Shown: one piece after another, positions 16,490-23,039 of the stretch
Position numbering within the stretch: the stretch's first letter is position 1
Layout of the letters: each line of letters starts with the position of its first letter
DNA from: a virus
Reading direction: 5' to 3' (one strand)
Virus record (IMG/VR): IMGVR_UViG_3300025131_000282
Location: 1 to 29,605 of that record
DNA: 29,605 nt
The notes under the pieces: generated by a model
Told to the model about the DNA's origin: nothing
Databases searched by the model: none
The model's input: the letters and a program-made list of their open reading frames with translations, nothing else
Program-made: the position numbers and the translations under genes

Positions 16490-16512
16490 AAGTTATTGAT
16501 TTTTAGTTTCAT
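16486..16512 (-). CDS. Possible 8-residue leader frame before queD
   Basis: An ATG at 16512 opens a frame MKLKINNL whose TGA overlaps the queD ATG (ATGA), the same overlap seen between many real gene pairs here. It lies in the only gap between the Cys-rich small genes and the modification cassette. It could be a translational coupling device, or chance in an A/T-rich gap. Confidence 0.2.
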   Translation of the reverse strand: MKLKINNL

Positions 16513-16537
16513 ATAATATAAAGTATTTTAATTGTTT

Positions 16538-16759
16538 TTATTTTTCTGTGTTATTATGCTTAAAGTCATTCCATAATTTATCTCCTTTATCTATTGCACT
16601 ATCGTTTCTTTTGATTTCAGGCATTCCTTTGTACTCATCTGTTATTACTTGATACATATACTCATCACAACATACAGCATCTTTACAAATTAAATCACTT
16701 GTAAATTTAACTTTATAAATATCTTTTGTCTTGCTACATTTCTTACACTGAAATTTCAT
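16538..16759 (-). CDS. Small zinc-ribbon-like protein
   Basis: 73 residues. It begins MKFQCKKCSKTKDIYKVKF and has a second cysteine cluster CKDAVCCDEY near 25-34, so a CxxC...CC zinc site is likely. The C-terminal half is charged (DEYKGMPEIKRNDSAIDKGD). The N-terminal MKFQCKKC is a common beginning of phage zinc-ribbon proteins. It overlaps the preceding small gene by 17 bases and is the last gene before the modification cassette. Function unknown; nucleic-acid or protein binding is plausible. Confidence 0.6.
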   Translation of the reverse strand: MKFQCKKCSKTKDIYKVKFTSDLICKDAVCCDEYMYQVITDEYKGMPEIKRNDSAIDKGDKLWNDFKHNNTEK

Positions 16760-16937
16760 CTTCTTCTAAAGTTTGTATTCTCCTTAATAGTTGTTCAGGA
16801 GTAAATATTTGTAATTCGTTTGTATAGTTTTTATAGATTTGTGTAAATTCTTTTTGTTCTTCATCATAAGTCCAAAAGGTTTTTACATTATTTTCTATCT
16901 GTTTTCTTAATATTCCTTTTATGTTATTGTATTTCAT
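16743..16937 (-). CDS. Small protein of unknown function
   Basis: 64 residues, beginning MKYNNIKGILRKQIENNVKT and ending with TPEQLLRRIQTLEEDEISV. It is predicted to be mostly helical with an aromatic middle (FWTYDEEQKEFTQIYKNY). I do not recognise a family. It overlaps the upstream gene by four bases (ATGA) and the downstream zinc-ribbon-like gene by 17 bases, so it is translated as part of the run from the sigma-like gene towards queD. Confidence 0.6.
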   Translation of the reverse strand: MKYNNIKGILRKQIENNVKTFWTYDEEQKEFTQIYKNYTNELQIFTPEQLLRRIQTLEEDEISV

Positions 16938-17146
16938 GAAGTATGTTTACTTGCTAAGTATTGATTTTCGTATGATTCAGTAGTCCTTTTGAATCCAAAC
17001 TGCATCTCCCATCCAATATCTTGATTTATTATTTTAGGTATTTTCATGATCTTTTCATCTAAATTCTTATCATCATAATCTCCGAAGATGCTATTATATA
17101 CAGGTTTCTTTTTACGACCTACTTTTTTGCCTTTAATTGTTTTCAT
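16934..17146 (-). CDS. Small basic protein of unknown function
   Basis: 70 residues. The N-terminus is strongly basic (MKTIKGKKVGRKKKPVYNSI), followed by an acidic stretch (FGDYDDKNLDEK) and WEMQFGFKRTTESY. The basic start could contact nucleic acid or a larger complex, but I recognise no family. It overlaps the upstream Cys-rich gene by 14 bases and the downstream gene by four. Confidence 0.6.
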   Translation of the reverse strand: MKTIKGKKVGRKKKPVYNSIFGDYDDKNLDEKIMKIPKIINQDIGWEMQFGFKRTTESYENQYLASKHTS

Positions 17147-17531
17147 TTATTATTCTTTTAATTCCTTCATATACTGTATTTAGACAAGATCCACAATTAG
17201 TATTTTTCTTAAAGTTTCCTCCATAGATTGTGTTGTATAATTCAACCGCTTTATGTTTTGCTCCTATGTCTTTTGCTATTCCTCTCTCAATATCTTTCCA
17301 AATTTCTTTTGCTTCTTTTATTAGATGTTTTGGCACTTCATCGTACTGTGTGTTTAAACTTGTTGCTTTCCATTTCTCTAACGGACAACTCATTATTCCG
17401 ATGGATGCCTTCACTCTCATAAAACATAAACAAACAGAGCAGTTTCCTGTCGGCTTAAAATAATAACTACATTCTCTACATATATCTAATCTCTCTTTGT
17501 ATCTTTTTTTATCTACAAAAAAACTACTCAT
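17133..17531 (-). CDS. Cys-rich protein downstream of the sigma-like gene
   Basis: 132 residues. An N-terminal cluster reads CRECSYYFKPTGNCSVCLCF at 18-37, then SCPLEKW at 49-55, giving six cysteines in a pattern suited to one or two zinc sites. A second pair, NCGSCLNTVYEG, lies near 112-123. The middle is helical (HLIKEAKEIWKDIERGIAKD). I know similar Cys-rich proteins from flavobacterial phage genomes but cannot name a function. It overlaps the upstream sigma-like gene by eight bases, so the two could act in the same regulatory step (inference). Confidence 0.65.
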   Translation of the reverse strand: MSSFFVDKKRYKERLDICRECSYYFKPTGNCSVCLCFMRVKASIGIMSCPLEKWKATSLNTQYDEVPKHLIKEAKEIWKDIERGIAKDIGAKHKAVELYNTIYGGNFKKNTNCGSCLNTVYEGIKRIINENN

Positions 17532-18066
17532 CTTTCAAAACCTTTTTTAGATGCTTCCGTACATTGTCTATCGTAGTAAATAAAGAGTTCCTACTTATTC
17601 CTGTCTTTTTTGCTATAGTATCTAGTGTTTCTTTATTTTCAATATTATAATATAATTTGTAAAGTTCTCTATCGTACCAATATAACTTATCTAATTCAAC
17701 ATCCATTTTTTCAAAGTATTCCCATATATTATTAGATTCATTTTCTTGTATTTTGTAATTATATGAATCAGTAAAAGTTTTATTTTCAGAAAATATAGTG
17801 TAATATCTTCTGTATTTATAATAATATGTGTTTTTATTACAGGTAAAACTTCTTCGTAAGACTACCGCTCCGTATCTTATTATTCCTTTCTTGCCGTCTT
17901 TTTTGTATATTTTTTTTAGTGTATCAGGATTCATGCTTAAAAATTTAATAAATAATTCCTGAACAGCATCTTCCATTTTATATTCTGATTTAACATATTG
18001 TCCAGCTATTCCTATAAAAACTTGCCTCAGTTCTCCAATAACTTTATATATATCTTCAATTGTCAT
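17524..18066 (-). CDS. RNA polymerase sigma-factor-like protein
   Basis: 180 residues. The N-terminal part has YKMEDAVQELFIKFLSMNP at 29-47, matching the region 2 pattern of sigma-70-like factors (acidic D-A-V-Q-E-x-F). A basic, aromatic linker follows (TYYYKYRRYY). The C-terminal part has ETLDTIAKKTGISRNSLFTT near 148-167, then IDNVRKHLKKVLKDE, a region 4-type helix-turn-helix. It is the right size for a compact ECF-like factor. Placed between the replication genes and the modification and late genes, it could switch host polymerase to phage late promoters. A non-sigma DNA-binding regulator is the alternative. Confidence 0.65.
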   Translation of the reverse strand: MTIEDIYKVIGELRQVFIGIAGQYVKSEYKMEDAVQELFIKFLSMNPDTLKKIYKKDGKKGIIRYGAVVLRRSFTCNKNTYYYKYRRYYTIFSENKTFTDSYNYKIQENESNNIWEYFEKMDVELDKLYWYDRELYKLYYNIENKETLDTIAKKTGISRNSLFTTIDNVRKHLKKVLKDE

Positions 18067-18415
18067 TGATAGGTTTTAGTTTACTCAAATCTTTACTGAC
18101 TTTGATTCCAAATTCTGATAATAAATGTCTATGTATTTTTACAGTAGTTCCATTGCTTTTGTTTTCATATCCACAAAAAAACCCACTAACCATTGTTGAA
18201 AAGTTAATAGGTATAATCATTAAAAAATCGTGGAAGTTTCCTATATCTTGATGTCCGCTATACTGATTATGATAATCTATAATAACATTTGCAATATCTA
18301 CAAAATCATTATATCTATCATCTTCAATTACTACTTCACGAACGCTATCAAATATGGTATCTAAATAGCACTGGACTATAGTTTCATGCTCATGATTGAT
18401 ATAGATAGGTTTCAT
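18056..18415 (-). CDS. Unknown protein upstream of the sigma-like gene
   Basis: 119 residues from the ATG at 18415; an in-frame TTG three codons earlier is less likely. It begins MKPIYINHEHETIVQCYLDT and contains VREVVIEDDRYNDFVDIANV, FHDFLMIIPINFSTMVSGFF and TTVKIHRHLLSEFGIKVSKD. No family is recognised. The C-terminal part could form a small helix-turn-helix-like unit. It overlaps the sigma-like gene by 11 bases, and is preceded by a 53-base A/T-rich gap after the NinG-like gene. Confidence 0.6.
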   Translation of the reverse strand: MKPIYINHEHETIVQCYLDTIFDSVREVVIEDDRYNDFVDIANVIIDYHNQYSGHQDIGNFHDFLMIIPINFSTMVSGFFCGYENKSNGTTVKIHRHLLSEFGIKVSKDLSKLKPINDN

Positions 18416-18468
18416 GTGGAACAAGTTTAGTAAAAAACTAATTCCAATAAATAAGGTTTAATTAAAAC

Positions 18469-18873
18469 TTATTCACAGTCCTCTATTAGCTTCTTTACTT
18501 TATATTTATAATCATGAATCTTTCCTAAATAATCATGCCTCATAAATTTTACAGTTGTTCTAGATAGTTTGTATAACTTATCAGATGTTCCTTTTCCTAA
18601 TCTAGCATCTAATAACCTTCCAAAAGTATATTGTTCTCCTTGATTAAATAAATTGCATCTAGGACATTGGACTTGAACATTCAATTCATCCCATCTGGTA
18701 GCAAGGTGCCTCCTACTTTGGAAGTGTCCTGCGTGCATCTCTTTGTAGTGTTTAACCGCAGAACAAGTCCAGCAAACTGTTAATCCTCCTGGTAAGGTAT
18801 TTTTTAATCTAATGTAAAGGGAGAACCATTTATCCAGTTCCTTTTTTAATTTTGGTAAGGGTTTTTGTTTCAT
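18469..18873 (-). CDS. NinG-like HNH recombination protein
   Basis: 134 residues. The sequence has LDKWFSLYIRLKNTLPGG at 13-30, CWTC at 34-37, EMHAGHFQSRRHLATRWDEL at 45-64, NVQVQCPRCNLFNQGEQY at 65-82 and FGRLLDARLGKGTSDKLY at 84-101. Paired CxxC motifs around an AGHF histidine and an N-x-x-x-QC stretch are the signature of lambda NinG (Rap), an HNH-family protein promoting recombination between phage DNAs. It lies at the end of the replication module. The stop codon sits within a TTATTCACA sequence at 18469-18477. Confidence 0.8.
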   Translation of the reverse strand: MKQKPLPKLKKELDKWFSLYIRLKNTLPGGLTVCWTCSAVKHYKEMHAGHFQSRRHLATRWDELNVQVQCPRCNLFNQGEQYTFGRLLDARLGKGTSDKLYKLSRTTVKFMRHDYLGKIHDYKYKVKKLIEDCE

Positions 18874-18997
18874 TATATAATTGTTTAATTTGTTTTGATG
18901 TTAATTCATGGCAAATAGTAGTATGTAATTTCTTTCTTATAAATTCATTCTCTGTAAGAGATTCTACTATCTCTCTGCTCATATCTATTGGACTCAT
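18830..18997 (-). CDS. Small unknown protein overlapping the ninG-like gene
   Basis: 55 residues, beginning MSPIDMSREIVESLTENEFI, then RKKLHTTICHELTSKQIKQL, and ending with a Lys/Thr-rich tail. Its ATG overlaps the stop of the upstream membrane-protein gene (ATGA), which supports expression. Its 3-prime end runs 44 bases into the ninG-like gene in another frame. Helical, no family recognised. Confidence 0.5.
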   Translation of the reverse strand: MSPIDMSREIVESLTENEFIRKKLHTTICHELTSKQIKQLYNETKTLTKIKKGTG

Positions 18998-19143
18998 TTA
19001 TTATTTTTTAATCCTAATTCTTTTTTACTCATTTTCATTTTAGGGTTTATTCTATTTTCAATATGAGTTTCTATTTGACTTGATATATAAACTCCAACTA
19101 CTGTTCCCATTACAAAAAATACAATACATATTACTATTTCCAT
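18994..19143 (-). CDS. Tiny single-span membrane protein
   Basis: 49 residues. The N-terminus is hydrophobic (EIVICIVFFVMGTVVGVYIS, 2-21), then a charged tail (SQIETHIENRINPKMKMSKK). The start forms TAATG with the stop of the upstream gene, and its stop forms ATGA with the next gene, so it is embedded in a translationally coupled chain. One N-terminal membrane span with a cytoplasmic charged tail is predicted. Function unknown. Confidence 0.6.
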   Translation of the reverse strand: MEIVICIVFFVMGTVVGVYISSQIETHIENRINPKMKMSKKELGLKNNK

Positions 19144-19562
19144 TATTTTAATTTTTTTAATTTTTCTTCTTCACTCCATTTTCTACCTGTTAATTGGCAA
19201 CCTATTATTTTCGTTCCTGTTCCTTTGCGGCTTCTGTATTGTAATCTTTTATCTTGACGATCCGGTTCTTTAGATGATTCATTCCATATCAGCTGTTGAT
19301 GTTTTTTTATCCAAATATAATAAGTTTGTACGTTTAATACAAACCTTACATCATCTGTGTTCCGTACTCCGTTTCGGAAAGAGTGTGCAATATCTTCCAT
19401 AGTTAAATCTCCAAAATCCTTTTTCAAATCATTTGCAAGAGAATGACTCATAGCTAACAACCATTGTTCTCCTTTACTTTGTCCTAGCTCTACTAAGGTC
19501 TTGAATAATAGTTCATTACAAGCTATGGTAAGATCTTGTATGTGCATCTTTTTAATTTTCAT
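19143..19562 (-). CDS. Possible helicase-loader-like replication protein
   Basis: 139 residues from the internal ATG at 19562, which overlaps the TGA of the upstream membrane-protein gene (ATGA); an ATG seven codons earlier would cut into that gene. The protein has SKGEQWLLAMSHSLANDLKK, DFGDLTMEDIAHSFRNGVRN and FVLNVQTYYIWIKKHQQLIW, then a basic C-terminal tail (RLQYRSRKGTGTKIIG). The order initiator, then a helical protein with a D-x-T-x-x-D/E-I-x-x-A/S-x-x-x-G pattern, suggests a DnaB-helicase loader-like role, but I cannot confirm a family. No phage helicase is visible in the window, so a host helicase would be loaded. Confidence 0.55.
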   Translation of the reverse strand: MKIKKMHIQDLTIACNELLFKTLVELGQSKGEQWLLAMSHSLANDLKKDFGDLTMEDIAHSFRNGVRNTDDVRFVLNVQTYYIWIKKHQQLIWNESSKEPDRQDKRLQYRSRKGTGTKIIGCQLTGRKWSEEEKLKKLK

Positions 19563-19669
19563 AATATTAATGTTATTAGACATCCTAGTATTGAATAAAC
19601 TATAATCATTAAAACTACAGCCATATAATATTCAGATGATTTCTTTTTATAAAATTCTTTACTATCCAT
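19559..19669 (-). CDS. Tiny single-span membrane protein
   Basis: 36 residues. A charged start (MDSKEFYKKKSSEYY) is followed by one strongly hydrophobic segment (MAVVLMIIVYSILGCLITLI) to the end. The ATG at 19669 lies inside the 3-prime end of the replication initiator gene, and its TGA overlaps the ATG of the next gene. The codon-level coupling and clean membrane segment argue for a real gene. Function unknown. Confidence 0.55.
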   Translation of the reverse strand: MDSKEFYKKKSSEYYMAVVLMIIVYSILGCLITLIL

Positions 19670-20330
19670 TTCTTAATTTATCATTTACTTTTTGCCATAC
19701 ATCTATTTGAGATTCAATCTTTGATCCTTTCTTATTCCATTTCTTATCATTCTTAATCCATCTTGCTAATCTTCTTTTTATATCAAATGTTTTCTCCATT
19801 TCAAATCTCATTAATTTACTACTAATATTCTTTTCTGTCCAATAATCTATAAATTCTATTTGAATATTAATATCATAATCTAATAAAGAAACATCATTTA
19901 TAAATTTAGCTTCTCTTATAGATATATCTTTTTTATTAGTTATTTTTATTTCTTTATTCTTATTTGTTTTAACTTCTTTAATATCTAGTTTTGTAGTTTC
20001 TTTAATACTAGTTTTTAAAAAATCAGCAATCTTGTTTTGAAGTATTTTAAAATGTAAGGTAGCAGGAACACCTTTTAGCTTTGTTTTTATAAACCCTTTT
20101 TTAACTAATTTTTTTATAGCTAAAGATTGTTTATGTCTTGAAAGAGTAGTATCTAATTCAATATTTTTACAAGTATTAAAAAACCATCCATCTTGTATAG
20201 TTTCATTATCAATAAAATAGTTTTCCTTACTTATTAAATCAGCAAGTAATACCGCTTCATTTAATCCTACTTTTTTAGATAACCTTTTATTAACTATTAA
20301 ATAAGAACTAGTACTCAATAGATGTTTCAT
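19662..20330 (-). CDS. Winged-helix replication initiator / replisome organiser-like protein
   Basis: 222 residues. The N-terminal domain has YLIVNKRLSKKVGLNEAVLL at 10-29, ADLISKENYF, DGWFFNTCKNIELDTTLSRH at 47-66, and KQSLAIKKLVKKGFIKTKLK followed by GVPATLHFKI, which is a winged helix as seen in DnaD- or RepA-like phage replication proteins. A Lys/Asn-rich linker follows (about 100-140), then a C-terminal helical part with FIDYWTEKN and RFEMEKTFDIKRRLARWIKN. That organisation fits an origin-binding replisome organiser. It overlaps the DnaA domain IV-like gene by four bases, placing two candidate DNA-binding replication proteins together. Confidence 0.7.
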   Translation of the reverse strand: MKHLLSTSSYLIVNKRLSKKVGLNEAVLLADLISKENYFIDNETIQDGWFFNTCKNIELDTTLSRHKQSLAIKKLVKKGFIKTKLKGVPATLHFKILQNKIADFLKTSIKETTKLDIKEVKTNKNKEIKITNKKDISIREAKFINDVSLLDYDINIQIEFIDYWTEKNISSKLMRFEMEKTFDIKRRLARWIKNDKKWNKKGSKIESQIDVWQKVNDKLRNG

Positions 20331-20854
20331 GATTTTATATATATTTTATAATTATAATCTTTTAGAGCTAACTTACATAATTCCATGTTCTTAGAAAAAC
20401 TTTTACAATCAGTATCAATTTGAACTTCAAATTTTGATGTACTGATTACAATATACATCTCAGGATTTTTAGAATGTCTAACTCCTATACTTGTTAAATA
20501 TTCAATCATTTCAGAAGGACTATCAAATCTTTTCTTTGTCTGTCTTAAATCTGTATAAGCATTATAGATCTTATTAAACAGAACTCTATAATCTTTCCAA
20601 CTCTGATAATTAGCTTGATGCCCTTTCTCATAGTGATATACACTATATCTAGTCCTATTTAATATATTAGCAACTAAATTATAATGTATTCCCAATTCTT
20701 TTCTTGCTAATACTGACACAATAGATCTGGGTAGTGTATATTCTTTTCTCCTAGACTTACAAGATAGAGAGCCCCTTTCAAGACTGCAGATCTGAGTTGC
20801 AATCTCGCAAAGGTCTTTCATCTCTTGCTCATCTGTTAAATTTACTTTTATCAT
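20327..20854 (-). CDS. DnaA domain IV-like DNA-binding protein without ATPase domain
   Basis: 175 residues from the ATG at 20854, two bases after the previous stop; a TTG six codons upstream is less likely. Residues about 17-80 resemble the DNA-binding domain IV of DnaA: EIATQICSLERGSLSCKSRR, TLPRSIVSVLARKELGIHYN, then LVANILNRTRYSVYHYEKGH. The RTRYSVYHYEK stretch corresponds to the RDHTTVxHAxxK signature of DnaA. No Walker motifs or AAA+ domain are present. The C-terminal half is unrelated (MIEYLTSIGVRHSKNPEMYI). It may bind the DnaA-box-like sites near 23315-23346 to steer initiation, or control host DnaA. Both are inference. Confidence 0.6.
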   Translation of the reverse strand: MIKVNLTDEQEMKDLCEIATQICSLERGSLSCKSRRKEYTLPRSIVSVLARKELGIHYNLVANILNRTRYSVYHYEKGHQANYQSWKDYRVLFNKIYNAYTDLRQTKKRFDSPSEMIEYLTSIGVRHSKNPEMYIVISTSKFEVQIDTDCKSFSKNMELCKLALKDYNYKIYIKS

Positions 20855-20855
20855 C

Positions 20856-21347
20856 TTAAAAAGGTTTTTCAAAAGGCATTTCCGGCACCTCTAATACTTC
20901 TCCAGTCATTTGCCAGTGATGAAACATTGTAGCTTGTTCCAATACCTGCTCCGGAGGACAATCTTGATTTCTACAAAAATCTATTGCACCTTTAAGAGCT
21001 GATTGTCTGCTAATTGAAATTTGTTTTTTAAGATTTGTATTATCCCAATCTTCTTTACTCATTTTATCATTAGGTTTATAAGGATTAGTAACAGCTCTCT
21101 TAAACTTCTCTTGATATTCAGAGTTATAAAATTTGATTTTAGGATATTTAGGATAAGTTAAATCTACTTGATATGATTGTTCTTGTCCTACAACAAATTT
21201 AGGATTGTCTTTGTCTTTTGCAGAATATTCTCCTGAATCTCCATTTTCAAAATCTACTTGAAACTTGTAATAAGTTCCATAATCTCCTGTGTAGTCGTTT
21301 CCTTCTAAATACTTTACTAATGTTACTACTGATTTTTTTGCTTCCAT
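20856..21347 (-). CDS. Possible single-stranded DNA-binding protein
   Basis: 163 residues. The first 75 residues look like an OB-fold beta domain (TLVKYLEGNDYTGDYGTYYK, FQVDFENGDSGEYSAKDKDN, PKFVVGQEQSYQVDLTYPKY). The central helical block QISISRQSALKGAIDFCRNQ and PPEQVLEQATMFHHWQMTGE is a pattern I associate with phage replication proteins. The C-terminus ends EVPEMPFEKPF, recalling the acidic tail with terminal PF of single-stranded DNA-binding proteins. Together with its place just before the DNA-binding replication genes, an SSB-like role is the best guess. The evidence is suggestive only. Confidence 0.4.
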   Translation of the reverse strand: MEAKKSVVTLVKYLEGNDYTGDYGTYYKFQVDFENGDSGEYSAKDKDNPKFVVGQEQSYQVDLTYPKYPKIKFYNSEYQEKFKRAVTNPYKPNDKMSKEDWDNTNLKKQISISRQSALKGAIDFCRNQDCPPEQVLEQATMFHHWQMTGEVLEVPEMPFEKPF

Positions 21348-21352
21348 AATTT

Positions 21353-21571
21353 TTAATTTAAGTTATTTATATATTTAATTGATTGTTCTTTCATATACTC
21401 TATTTCTATCCATTCTAAGATTTCTATTGTATTAAAGACAATAGTAATATCCTCTCCATTTTCATTTACTCCGCCAATATACAACTCATTATCTTTACTA
21501 GCAGCAAAAGTATTAATATCATGAATAGCTGTTAATATCGGTTCTTTACATTTACATTTTTTACAAGCCAT
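21353..21571 (-). CDS. Small Cys-rich protein of unknown function
   Basis: 72 residues, beginning MACKKCKCKEPILTAIHDIN with CxxCxC near the start. A beta-like middle (NELYIGGVNENGEDITIVFN) and a C-terminal helix (ILEWIEIEYMKEQSIKYINN) follow. The N-terminal cysteines may bind a metal, although only three are close together. It lies five bases after one gene and five before the next. Not recognised. Confidence 0.6.
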   Translation of the reverse strand: MACKKCKCKEPILTAIHDINTFAASKDNELYIGGVNENGEDITIVFNTIEILEWIEIEYMKEQSIKYINNLN

Positions 21572-21576
21572 AGTTT

Positions 21577-21936
21577 TTAATTTGCTATAAACGCTCCTTC
21601 TAATTTATATTTGTTATTATATTCTTTTATAGTTGAAGATACTTTCTTCATAGTTTCCTTATACTCTTTTGCTGTTCCCCAGCAATGATGTTTATACCAA
21701 TATGTTCCTTTCTTTGGTACTTCATAATGATACACTTCATTCAGATATAAGTGCTTATTCTCATCCATAAAGAGTTTATGTATTTTTTCAATTTCTTTAT
21801 GTGTTCCCACAATTCTAATCTTGATTTCCATATTTTGGTCATCTACATATTTTAATCCTAAGTTATCTGTTTTAGATACTAATGTAGAACCTCCTCTATA
21901 GTAATAATCTTTTACTATCATGTTATTGGTCTGCAT
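21577..21936 (-). CDS. Unknown early protein
   Basis: 119 residues. It contains MIVKDYYYRGGSTLVSKTDN, an acid/basic beta region (IKIRIVGTHKEIEKIHKLFM) and HYEVPKKGTYWYKHHCWGTA before a C-terminal helix (KETMKKVSSTIKEYNNKYKL). Methionine 6 is an alternative start that would remove the 14-base overlap with the upstream gene. No family recognised. It belongs to the early block of short genes that often holds host-takeover functions. Confidence 0.55.
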   Translation of the reverse strand: MQTNNMIVKDYYYRGGSTLVSKTDNLGLKYVDDQNMEIKIRIVGTHKEIEKIHKLFMDENKHLYLNEVYHYEVPKKGTYWYKHHCWGTAKEYKETMKKVSSTIKEYNNKYKLEGAFIAN

Positions 21937-22309
21937 ATTTTGAGAAATTTTTATTATAAATATTGATGATTTCTTTTTCAGTAATTGGATAATCTTCTAA
22001 TGTTGTGATAGTTTCTTCTGTATTTCCTACATAAAAGGCTTCATGATTTAATAGTTCCCTAAGTATGATTTTGTTCTTTCCGTTTTCTTTTATATCTTGT
22101 TTGATACTATCCTTATATATTTTATACCCTTGTTCAATTACTTTATTAGCGTGTTTTTTCGGAGTATACATTCCTGAACCTAAAAATACATATTCTGTTC
22201 CTTCAACCTCTTGATCCTTAAATTGTTTATTTGAAAAGGCAAAAAATGTTCCTGTTTCTTCAAATAATTTAGTTTGAGGCTCTTCCATATAATCTGATAA
22301 ATATTTCAT
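21923..22309 (-). CDS. Conserved-type phage protein of unknown function
   Basis: 128 residues. The stretch ETGTFFAFSNKQFKDQEVEG followed by TEYVFLGSGMYTPKKHANKV, and LLNHEAFYVGNTEETITTLE near 86-105, make a pattern I have seen in early proteins of several phages (FxAFSNKQF...Y...G.G.Y.PK...NHE.FY.G). I know no biochemical role. It overlaps both neighbours (four bases upstream, 14 downstream), so is part of the early operon. Confidence 0.6.
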   Translation of the reverse strand: MKYLSDYMEEPQTKLFEETGTFFAFSNKQFKDQEVEGTEYVFLGSGMYTPKKHANKVIEQGYKIYKDSIKQDIKENGKNKIILRELLNHEAFYVGNTEETITTLEDYPITEKEIINIYNKNFSKYADQ

Positions 22310-22746
22310 GATTTCACAATATTAGGTGACATATAATTTAGAACTTTTGCTGTTGCTAACATCCAATCCTCTCTAGTACAAGGTTGATTTTCCTCATCTA
22401 GTATTTCACTTGCTTTTGCTGGTCGCATAATAATTTCATTTTCATCAATCATTATTTTTATACAAACCTGCTTCCCATCTATAACTTCTAGTTTGAAATA
22501 CCATTCGTATTGAAATCCTTTATAGATTCTAAACATTGGTAAGTCGGAGGCTTTTAATTTATGATAAGCAACAGATTGTTTTTCTATTATAACTATTTCC
22601 TCCTCTTTTTTAGTTTCCTCTTGATCAATTCTATCTGTTGTTTCATTGGTCATCTCTTCAATTCGTAAGATGTCCTGTTCAATTTGGTCTGGCGTTCTTT
22701 TGTTTGGGTTCATACCCTTAAAAAAATCTTTATTAATTTTTGTCAT
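22306..22746 (-). CDS. Unknown early protein
   Basis: 146 residues. The N-terminal half is highly charged and probably disordered or helical (DFFKGMNPNKRTPDQIEQDI, TDRIDQEETKKEEE). The C-terminal half looks folded: KLKASDLPMFRIYKGFQYEW, KLEVIDGKQVCIKIMIDENE and PCTREDWMLATAKVLNYMSP. No family recognised. Its stop overlaps the next start (ATGA). Confidence 0.55.
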   Translation of the reverse strand: MTKINKDFFKGMNPNKRTPDQIEQDILRIEEMTNETTDRIDQEETKKEEEIVIIEKQSVAYHKLKASDLPMFRIYKGFQYEWYFKLEVIDGKQVCIKIMIDENEIIMRPAKASEILDEENQPCTREDWMLATAKVLNYMSPNIVKS

Positions 22747-22771
22747 TGTTTTTGTACCTATTTCTAGGATT

Positions 22772-22957
22772 TTATTTAGTTATTATTGAGTTGTAAAAAT
22801 TTAGAGCTTCAACTCTTCCCTCTTTGCTTCTTGCAAATTGTTGGTATTCCATCCATCCTCCGTTTAGTTCAATACTCACATGATTTGTTTCTAATTTAAT
22901 GGATTTAATATATCCATATTCGTTTGTCCATTTTGGTGTTTCATAATTTGTTGTCAT
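22772..22957 (-). CDS. Small unknown early protein
   Basis: 61 residues, MTTNYETPKWTNEYGYIKSI then KLETNHVSIELNGGWMEYQQ and a helix ending in LNFYNSIITK. A compact alpha/beta protein is likely. It is the first gene after the intrinsic terminator at 23005-23033, so it needs either read-through or its own promoter in the 22958-23004 gap. I see no clear promoter match there. Confidence 0.5.
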   Translation of the reverse strand: MTTNYETPKWTNEYGYIKSIKLETNHVSIELNGGWMEYQQFARSKEGRVEALNFYNSIITK

Positions 22958-23004
22958 TGTTTTATTAACCTATAATAGTTGCAAAGGGATTTATTTTATG
23001 CTAT

Positions 23005-23033
23005 AAAAAAAAGCTAGCATATTTTGCTAGCTT
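23005..23033 (-). terminator. Intrinsic terminator after the first early gene
   Basis: A perfect 9-base stem (AAGCTAGCA at 23011-23019 pairing with TGCTAGCTT at 23025-23033) with a five-base loop is followed, in the minus-strand direction, by an eight-base T-run (the A-run at 23005-23012, partly in the stem). It begins seven bases after the stop codon of the 67-residue gene. It should end or attenuate transcripts starting at the promoter near 23285. Confidence 0.85.
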
Positions 23034-23039
23034 GTGTTA

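Noticed and set aside
16490-16537. A preQ1 or other deazaguanine riboswitch before queD
   Set aside because: The 48-base gap is A/T-rich with no stable stem or C-rich loop that I can see; it is too short for the known classes with a full expression platform.
18416-18424. TTG start for the 119-residue protein (three extra codons), and similar TTG starts for the terminase and DnaA-like genes
   Set aside because: An ATG follows within one to six codons in each case and fits the neighbouring stop codons better.
18469-18477. TTATTCACA, a DnaA-box-like site
   Set aside because: It overlaps the stop codon of the ninG-like gene and stands alone, so chance is sufficient.
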